A stretch of 43,478 bases of DNA from Nocardiopsis listeri (GTDB lineage Bacteria > Actinomycetota > Actinomycetes > Streptosporangiales > Streptosporangiaceae), in assembly GCF_020741345.1 (NCBI RefSeq), contig NZ_DYZD01000008.1, positions 1-43,478 of the forward strand. Direction: 5' to 3'. The translations under genes and the position numbers were made by a program. Every line of letters starts with the position of its first letter. Positions within the stretch are counted from its first letter, which is position 1. A model generated the notes under the pieces. The model did not search any database. It was not told the origin of the DNA and saw only the letters and a program-made list of their open reading frames with translations. Positions 37,313 to 43,478 of the stretch are shown piece by piece.

Positions 37313-38620
37313 TCAGTTGCCGGTGACGCCCTCGACCCGTTTGTGGCCGCCCTCGTCGTCCTCGAACTCGAACCGCAGGCCCTTCACACAGCGTTCGTAC
37401 TTGGCCTGCATCTCCAGCTCGCTCGCACCACCGATGATGATCTTGGCCAACTCGAAGCTGTAGCTGTCCTGGGCGAGCATCTCGGAGAGGCGTTGGCCCA
37501 CGCTCGGAACGATGCGGACCCTCACACCCGACAGTTCCTTCTCCAGGGCCTCCACCTCCTCGGTGGTGGGCACCCGGGTGACCAGTCCGTCCCGGAAGCG
37601 TCGGTGGTACCACTCCGCGGCGAAGGAGAACTCTCCCTTGAAACCGTCGGCGCGCGCGGGGTCCTCGTTCAGTGCCAGGCAGAGCATGCGTTCGTGGTTG
37701 GACACGCCGTCCACGAGTTCGAAGAGGGCGGAGTGGCTCTGGGAGAGGCGGGGGTTGATCTCCACGATGCCGAGGTCGTCCTGGAGCAGGTCGTAGAAGA
37801 ACTCGACGCTGAAGGTCGAGTGGTCCAGACCGTGTCGTTCGATGACGCGCACGGAGATGTCCCTGATGTGTTCCTGGACCTTCTCGGGAAGGCTGGAGGG
37901 GTACTGGTGACGCAGGAAGGACGGGTTACCGGGGAAGTCCACCGAGTCCAGAACCGCGTACACGTTGACGTCACCGTTGTGGACGTAACCCTCGGCTGCG
38001 GTCTGGAACCCGTGCAGGGCGCCCTCGGCCAGGCAGTGGTGTCGTCCCGCCGCCGCGACCTCCGGGGGCAGCTCCACCCGTTCCAGGACGCTCTCGAAGG
38101 GGCGACCGATCCTGTCGACGCTTCGCCGAATGCGGGCCGCCGCCGTCTCGAAACCCTGGTCGTCCTCCACTCGGTAGGCCAGTTCGGAGGAGGCGGACTT
38201 GATGGGCTTGAGCCACAGGGGGTAGTCCAGGCCGTGTTCGGGGGTGTCCGCGTCCAGGTCGACCAGGGAGAAGGGCGGATGGGCTTGGGTCACCTGCGCC
38301 TGCAGGAACCGGCTCCAGTACTTGTGCTCACATCTGACCACCGCCTCCAGGTCCGCTGCGGGCAGCCCGCGCTCGGCACACAGGATCGGCACGAGCAGGG
38401 TGATCGGAAAGTCGCGGTAGCCGATGATGGCGTCCACCGTGCCGTCGAACCCGTCGAGCACGGCCCGGGCCGCGGCGAGGGTCTCCTCGATGTCGATCTC
38501 GCCTCGTTGCAGTTCCTCGATCCCCAGGAGCTGGTGGAACCGGCAGTCCCGACCGGTCGGTGTCCTCGCCAGCAGTTCCCGGTTGCGTTCGTCCAGACCC
38601 ATCACGAACACGTTCTTCAC
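37313..38620 (-). CDS. ATP-grasp domain-containing ligase
   Basis: 435 aa; LWLKPIKSASSELAYRVED, STFSVEFFYDLLQDDLGIVEINPRLSQSHS (ATP-grasp metal-binding E/N region). Confidence 0.82.
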   Translation of the reverse strand: MKNVFVMGLDERNRELLARTPTGRDCRFHQLLGIEELQRGEIDIEETLAAARAVLDGFDGTVDAIIGYRDFPITLLVPILCAERGLPAADLEAVVRCEHKYWSRFLQAQVTQAHPPFSLVDLDADTPEHGLDYPLWLKPIKSASSELAYRVEDDQGFETAAARIRRSVDRIGRPFESVLERVELPPEVAAAGRHHCLAEGALHGFQTAAEGYVHNGDVNVYAVLDSVDFPGNPSFLRHQYPSSLPEKVQEHIRDISVRVIERHGLDHSTFSVEFFYDLLQDDLGIVEINPRLSQSHSALFELVDGVSNHERMLCLALNEDPARADGFKGEFSFAAEWYHRRFRDGLVTRVPTTEEVEALEKELSGVRVRIVPSVGQRLSEMLAQDSYSFELAKIIIGGASELEMQAKYERCVKGLRFEFEDDEGGHKRVEGVTGN

Positions 38621-38908
38621 GTCCTCGCACCGCCCTTCGTTCGTCGATGTCGATCGGGGGACGTGAGGGGATGTCCTCTGTACTGGCGCGCCTACCCGTG
38701 CCCCACCCGTCCCATACGTACACCGGTGCGCCGTTTGCCTTCCGATGAAGGTGGGGGCGACCGTGCCGGTAACAGTGCGCAGGTCGGGCCACCGTTTTCC
38801 CGGCCAGGGTTCCGGGTAGCCGACCCGCTACGGCCTCCGCGGCGGCACTCGCGGCCAGGACCGCCCCCTTCTCCCTCGTCGACGACCCGTCCAGACCGGG
38901 AGGACACC

Positions 38909-39874
38909 ATGACACGGTTCGGATACTTCCTCGCGACCGAGGAACACGGCCCTCAGGAGTTGGTACGCCAGGCCAGGGCCGCGGAAGACGCCGGCTTCGA
39001 CGCCCTGTGGATCTCCGACCACTTCCACCCCTGGCTCGGCTCCCAGGGGCAGAGCTCGTTCGTGTGGTCGGTGGTCGGGGCGATCGGGCAGGTCACCTCC
39101 CTGCCGGTGGCCACCGCCGTCACCTGTCCGACCACCCGGATCCATCCGGCCATCGTGGCCCAGGCCGCGGCGACCTCCGCGGCCATGACACGCGGCGGCT
39201 TCGGCCTCGGTGTGGGTACCGGAGAGGCGCTCAACGAGCACATCCTCGGCGATCCCTGGCCGCACGCGGCCCGGCGGCTCGCGATGTTGGAGGAGGCCAT
39301 CGAGGTCATGCGCGAGCTCTGGTCCGGGCGGACGGTGAGCCACCACGGCGAGTTCTACACCGTGGACACCGCGCGCCTGTACACCCTTCCCGAGGAGCCT
39401 CCGCCGATCCTCATGTCGGCCTTCGGGCCGAAGGCCACCGCGTTGGCCGCGCGTGTGGCGGACGGTCTCGTCCAGGTGGCCCCGGCCCCTGAGACGATCG
39501 ACCGTTTCCGGCGGGAGGGCGGCGCGGGCAAACCCGTCCAGGGCGGGCTCAAGGTCTGCTGGGCGCCGAACGAACAGGACGCGGTGCGCACCGCCTACGA
39601 ACGCTGGCCCAACGAGGCGTTGTCCGGTGAGGCCCCGCAGGTGCTGCCCTCGCCCCGCCACTTCGAACAGCTCACCCAGGGGTTGGTGACCCCGGAGATG
39701 GTCGCCGAGGAGGTCACCTGTGGTCCGGACCCCGAGCGGCACGTGGCCGCGATCGAGACCTACCTGGAGGCGGGGGCGGACGAGGTGTACGTGTGCCAGG
39801 TCGGGGACGATCAGGACGGCTTCTTCGGGTTCTACTCCGAGGAGGTCCTGCCCCGGCTGCGCGGGGCGCGCTGA
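38909..39874 (+). CDS. LLM class F420-dependent oxidoreductase (TIGR03557-like)
   Basis: FGYFLATEEHGPQELVRQARAAEDAGFDALWISDHFHPWLGSQGQSSFVWSVVGAIGQVT; GTGEALNEHILG. Confidence 0.92.
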   Translation: MTRFGYFLATEEHGPQELVRQARAAEDAGFDALWISDHFHPWLGSQGQSSFVWSVVGAIGQVTSLPVATAVTCPTTRIHPAIVAQAAATSAAMTRGGFGLGVGTGEALNEHILGDPWPHAARRLAMLEEAIEVMRELWSGRTVSHHGEFYTVDTARLYTLPEEPPPILMSAFGPKATALAARVADGLVQVAPAPETIDRFRREGGAGKPVQGGLKVCWAPNEQDAVRTAYERWPNEALSGEAPQVLPSPRHFEQLTQGLVTPEMVAEEVTCGPDPERHVAAIETYLEAGADEVYVCQVGDDQDGFFGFYSEEVLPRLRGAR

Positions 39875-39934
39875 GGAGGGCCGCGTCGTGCCCGCGCTCA
39901 GGGGTCCGGAGTCCGGCCGTGGTTCGTGGCCCGG

Positions 39935-41074
39935 TCAGCCGACGGCACGGCTGCTGTTCTCCTGTCCCTGGTCGATCTCCTCCAGGAGTCGCTCGGCATC
40001 GGTGAGCAGGGCACCCTGGATCGGCCACCGCTCGTCGTCCCAGGAGCGGAGCATGCGTTCACGTTGCTCCACCACCTGGTCCAGGGCCTCCGTCACCAGG
40101 GCCTTCAGCGCGTCGGAGGGGACGTGGTTCTCCGGTTCCTCCGCGTCCCGAACGAGCGCGAAGGCCCGCGAGACCCGTTCCATCACCAGTGCCAGTTCTT
40201 GGAGGAAGGGGTCGTCGGGCGCGGGAGAGCGGGTGCCGGAGCCCAGGGCCTCCCGCAGGGTCCGCACCAGGGACATCATGTGCTGGGAGGCGCGGCTCAG
40301 GGCGTAGATCCAGTTCCGGTAGGTCCTGAGCCGCCCGACCGGTACGCCCCCTCGCCTCATCAGGCGCCTGGGATTCAACCGGAAACGGTCCTCCTGGCGG
40401 CGGACCGTCTCAAGGGCGTTGCGCGCGGTGTCGTCGAGCCTTTCGGAGGCCTGGTCCCAACGGTCCAGGTCCAGCCCCTCCTCCCCGCCACGCAGCCCTT
40501 CGGCGACGTCGCCGCTGAGCGAGGACAACCCGTCCGCGAAGTCCAGCACGGCGTTCTCGGCGTCCCTGAAACGAATGGCCGGAGCCATGAGGGTGTTGAC
40601 GATCAGGGCGCTCACCGAACCGACACAGACCATGAGCAGCAGCGACCCCAGGTCCTCGACGTCGGTCGCCGCCCCGCTCGCCAGGGCGAAACCGGCGATC
40701 ACCGCGATCTGACCACCCTGGCCGCCGAAGTACCTCAACTGGCCCACCAGCAACGCCACCACGATGGCCAGGGCCAGCGACCACAGGTGCGTTCCCACCG
40801 TGAGACCGATGGCCCCGGCCAACAGCGCGCCGAGGAACACGGCCACCACGTAACGGCCGGAGTTCAACACCGACCCGTACACGGTGGGCCGGACCACCAA
40901 CAGCGCCGCGAAGAGCGCGAATCCCAGCTGGGACTCCTCCCCCAACAGGACACCCACCGCGTAGGCGACGACGGAGGCGATCGCGGACTTGAGGACGAAG
41001 AGCAGGGTCTCCCGCTCGAAGCCGCGCCTGCGGTAGGCGCGGCGCAGCGTTCTCGTCAGATGCTTTTGGAACAT
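39935..41074 (-). CDS. FUSC/aromatic acid exporter-like membrane protein
   Basis: Several N-terminal TM helices (ETLLFVLKSAIASVVAYAVGVLLGEES...RPTVYGSVLNSGRYVVAVFLGALLAGAIGL) plus long cytosolic helical region. Confidence 0.75.
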   Translation of the reverse strand: MFQKHLTRTLRRAYRRRGFERETLLFVLKSAIASVVAYAVGVLLGEESQLGFALFAALLVVRPTVYGSVLNSGRYVVAVFLGALLAGAIGLTVGTHLWSLALAIVVALLVGQLRYFGGQGGQIAVIAGFALASGAATDVEDLGSLLLMVCVGSVSALIVNTLMAPAIRFRDAENAVLDFADGLSSLSGDVAEGLRGGEEGLDLDRWDQASERLDDTARNALETVRRQEDRFRLNPRRLMRRGGVPVGRLRTYRNWIYALSRASQHMMSLVRTLREALGSGTRSPAPDDPFLQELALVMERVSRAFALVRDAEEPENHVPSDALKALVTEALDQVVEQRERMLRSWDDERWPIQGALLTDAERLLEEIDQGQENSSRAVG

Positions 41075-41100
41075 CTCCCCTCCGGCAGGGTGTCTCCGTG

Positions 41101-41952
41101 TCAGGTGGGGGTGAGTCTGACCCACAGCCGGCCTTCCACGATCGACGTCTCCAGGGGTTCCACCGGGGCGGTCGCGGGCCCGTGGACGACCGTTCCACCA
41201 TCGAGTCGGAACTCACTCCCGTGCCAGGGGCAGCGCACGCACCCGTCGGTCAGCTCCCCTTCGGCCAGGGGCGCTCCCATGTGCGGGCAGGTGCCCACCA
41301 GCACCGACACCGAACCTTCCGTGCGGGCCACCACCACCGGAACGCCCTCGATGTCGTCGCCGGCCGGGTCTCCCTCAGGGAACCGCTCCAACGGCCCCAG
41401 GTCGTGCCACCCCTCGGGCACCAGATCGACGAGGTGGTCGGCGCTGTTGGCCCCGCCCGCGCGGTGGTAGGCGATGTGCCCGCCCAACGCGCCACCGAGA
41501 CCGATGGCGCCGAGGCCGGCCAGGGCCAGCGTCCTGCCCCGGCCCCACCTTCCACGGGCACGCGCCAGGGAGGAGGCGCCGAACAGCAACGTCCCCACCC
41601 CGTTGACGGCCGCGTGCACCACCCCCACCCGCTGCTGGCGCTCGTGCTGCTGAGCCCAGTCGGCCAGCCCACTGAGCACGGCGGGTGAGACGGTCAACAG
41701 ACCGATGTCGACCAGGGCGCGGGCTTCGCGGCGGTGGTCCCCCGGCAGCAGGTCCAGCAGGACGGCGGCCGTCCACGTGCCCATGGGCAGGTGGATCAGG
41801 ATCGGGTGGAGCGGGTGCCCCAGTGGGACGCCGTTCAGGACGTCGCGCACGGTTCCCGAGGGCAGCCGTCCGGCGAGGCCCTTCAGACGGGCGACCATCG
41901 GGTCGAGACGATCCTCGCGTTCGATCTTGCGGATGCGTTCACCGAGTCTCAT
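41101..41952 (-). CDS. DUF2231-type membrane domain fused to Rieske [2Fe-2S] domain
   Basis: GHPLHPILIHLPMGTWTAAVLLDL (DUF2231) and CPHMGAPL...CVRCPWHGSEFRLDGG (Rieske ligands). Confidence 0.9.
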   Translation of the reverse strand: MRLGERIRKIEREDRLDPMVARLKGLAGRLPSGTVRDVLNGVPLGHPLHPILIHLPMGTWTAAVLLDLLPGDHRREARALVDIGLLTVSPAVLSGLADWAQQHERQQRVGVVHAAVNGVGTLLFGASSLARARGRWGRGRTLALAGLGAIGLGGALGGHIAYHRAGGANSADHLVDLVPEGWHDLGPLERFPEGDPAGDDIEGVPVVVARTEGSVSVLVGTCPHMGAPLAEGELTDGCVRCPWHGSEFRLDGGTVVHGPATAPVEPLETSIVEGRLWVRLTPT

Positions 41953-42053
41953 GGTCGCTCGACTACCCGGACGACCGCCCCCACAGTCCCTCCCCGAGCG
42001 ACATCCCGTGAGCCTTGACCGGTATTTTTCCGCGCTCTGGGAACGTGCGGGGC

Positions 42054-42416
42054 TCAGTCCGGGCCCGGCGTCTGCCCCTGGTAGAGGAGGCTGCGATGGC
42101 CGTCGACCGCGTATCTGGCGCCCCCACCGCCATGGGTGTGCAGGACCAGGACGTCCGTATCGGGACCCACGGTGTCGACGGGCACCCGGGCTCCGTCCCA
42201 GGGCCCGCCGATCACCTCGAACATGGCGTGTTCACGGCCCCACACGAAGAGCACCACGATGGCCAGGACCGGGACCGCGCTCGAGAGGAGGAACATCGTC
42301 TCCCCCGTCCAGGTCCAGATCATGTTCAGCGCGACCATGCACAGCAAAAGGACGCAGACCGTGACGGCGCGGCCTCTCTGGGACGGCCCTCGCCTCGGGT
42401 GGGCGCTCATGTCCAC
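42054..42416 (-). CDS. Small membrane protein of unknown function
   Basis: 120 aa with two TM helices (AVTVCVLLLCMVALNMIWTWTG; MFLLSSAVPVLAIVVLFVWG). Confidence 0.55.
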   Translation of the reverse strand: MDMSAHPRRGPSQRGRAVTVCVLLLCMVALNMIWTWTGETMFLLSSAVPVLAIVVLFVWGREHAMFEVIGGPWDGARVPVDTVGPDTDVLVLHTHGGGGARYAVDGHRSLLYQGQTPGPD

Positions 42417-42458
42417 GATCGACCCCTCCTCCTCCCGCGCCGCGCCCGGCCTGGTTCC

Positions 42459-43478
42459 TCAGTCCTTTCGCGCACGTTCGGGATCGGTCCAGGCGGAGGC
42501 CGCCACGTACGGATGGTGCAGGTCGAAGGCCGGGCGCTCGGACCGGATCCGCGGCAGCGACGTGAAGTTGTGCCTGGGCGGCGGGCAGGACGTGGCCCAC
42601 TCCAGCGAGCAGCCGTAACCCCACGGGTCGTCCACCTCCACCAGCGGCGCCTTCTTCGCGGTGACGTAGATGTTCCAGAAGAAGATCAGCGTCGAGGCCG
42701 CGAGCACGAAGGAGGAGATGGAGGAGATCTGGTTCAGCTGGGTGAACCCGTCATCGGGCAGGTAGTCGGCGTAACGACGGGGGAAGCCCGCCACGCCCAA
42801 CCAGTGCTGCACCAGGAAGGTGCCGTGGAAGCCCAGGAACAGCAGCCAGAAGTGGAACTTGCCGAGCTTCTCGTTGAGCATCTTGCCGGTGAACTTGGGC
42901 CACCAGAAGTAGAAGCCCGCGAACATCGCGAACACCACGGTGCCGAACACCACGTAGTGGAAGTGCGCCACCACGAAGTAGGAGTCGGTGACGTGGAAGT
43001 CCAGCGGCGGCGAGGCCAGGATGACGCCGGTGATGCCACCGAACAGGAACGTCGCCAGGAAACCGATCGAGAACAGCATCGGCGTCTCGAAGGTGAGCTG
43101 CCCCCGCCACATCGTGCCGACCCAGTTGAAGAACTTCACACCGGTCGGGACCGCGATGAGGAAGGACATGAACGAGAAGAACGGCAACAGCACCGCGCCG
43201 GTCGCGAACATGTGGTGCGCCCACACGGTGACCGAAAGCCCCGTGATGGCGATGGTCGCCGCGACCAGGCTCTTGTAACCGAAGATCGGCTTGCGGCTGA
43301 ACACCGGCAGGATCTCGGTCACGATGCCGAAGAACGGCAACGCGATGATGTACACCTCGGGGTGACCGAAGAACCAGAACAGGTGCTGCCACAGGATGGC
43401 ACCACCGTGCGCCGGGTCGAACACGTGGGTGCCGACCATGCGGTCGGCGCCCAGGGCGATCAGGGCACCGGTCAGGAC
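42459..43478 (-). CDS. ctaD: Cytochrome c oxidase subunit I, C-terminal part (truncated by window end)
   Basis: [41 protein letters not shown]...WAHHMFATG...[23 protein letters not shown]. Confidence 0.97.
   Translation of the reverse strand, partial: VLTGALIALGADRMVGTHVFDPAHGGAILWQHLFWFFGHPEVYIIALPFFGIVTEILPVFSRKPIFGYKSLVAATIAITGLSVTVWAHHMFATGAVLLPFFSFMSFLIAVPTGVKFFNWVGTMWRGQLTFETPMLFSIGFLATFLFGGITGVILASPPLDFHVTDSYFVVAHFHYVVFGTVVFAMFAGFYFWWPKFTGKMLNEKLGKFHFWLLFLGFHGTFLVQHWLGVAGFPRRYADYLPDDGFTQLNQISSISSFVLAASTLIFFWNIYVTAKKAPLVEVDDPWGYGCSLEWATSCPPPRHNFTSLPRIRSERPAFDLHHPYVAASAWTDPERARKD

Noticed and set aside
35253-37463. 736-aa plus-strand ORF
   Set aside because: Antisense shadow of the CocE-like gene (codon-bias artefact in high-GC DNA); no recognisable domain.
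37199-39874. 891-aa ORF upstream of the LLM oxidoreductase
   Set aside because: The N-terminal part is antisense to the ATP-grasp gene; the LLM protein starts at 38909 with an RBS.
1-43478. CRISPR arrays, tRNA/rRNA genes, prophage modules
   Set aside because: No regularly spaced repeat series, no tRNA/rRNA-like sequence and no phage structural genes recognised by eye; tRNAscan-SE, CRISPRCasFinder and Infernal would be needed to exclude them.

Overview
High-GC actinomycete chromosomal segment (Nocardiopsis/Streptomyces-like codon usage). All calls come from motif recognition in the supplied ORFs; no database search was run. Left third: the end of an ACMSD-type amidohydrolase; then a promoter- and operator-equipped catabolic operon (two double-hotdog MaoC proteins, MHS-family transporter, TPP enzyme, class III CoA-transferase, GntR regulator, FGGY kinase); then SDR/TetR and ketopantoate-reductase-like/TetR divergons flanking a decayed ABC-ATPase. 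Centre: a lower-GC island with a C-terminally extended Lsr2 paralogue and decayed coding sequence. The main find lies at ~17.77-29.46 kb. It is a tightly overlapping 11-gene minus-strand operon: PaaK-like adenylating enzyme, peptide deformylase, MFS, VOC, a P-loop-less ABC-like domain fused to an Ldh2-type dehydrogenase, polysaccharide deacetylase, GT2, Gfo/Idh/MocA, two TIM-barrel epimerase-like proteins and a sulfotransferase. Next to it is an unannotated 11-codon ORF (MEMELAEAGII) with its own promoter, ideal Shine-Dalgarno and terminator, followed by a TrmB/LuxR-type regulator. I propose this as a candidate undescribed tiny-peptide-associated biosynthetic system. Right third: an IS5-like deletion derivative with 23-bp TIRs, MerR, CPBP protease/TetR, a second small operon (ATP-grasp, CocE-like hydrolase, atypical P450, Cys-rich DUF326 protein), and ordinary genes (F420 LLM oxidoreductase, FUSC-like protein, Rieske-DUF2231, partial ctaD).
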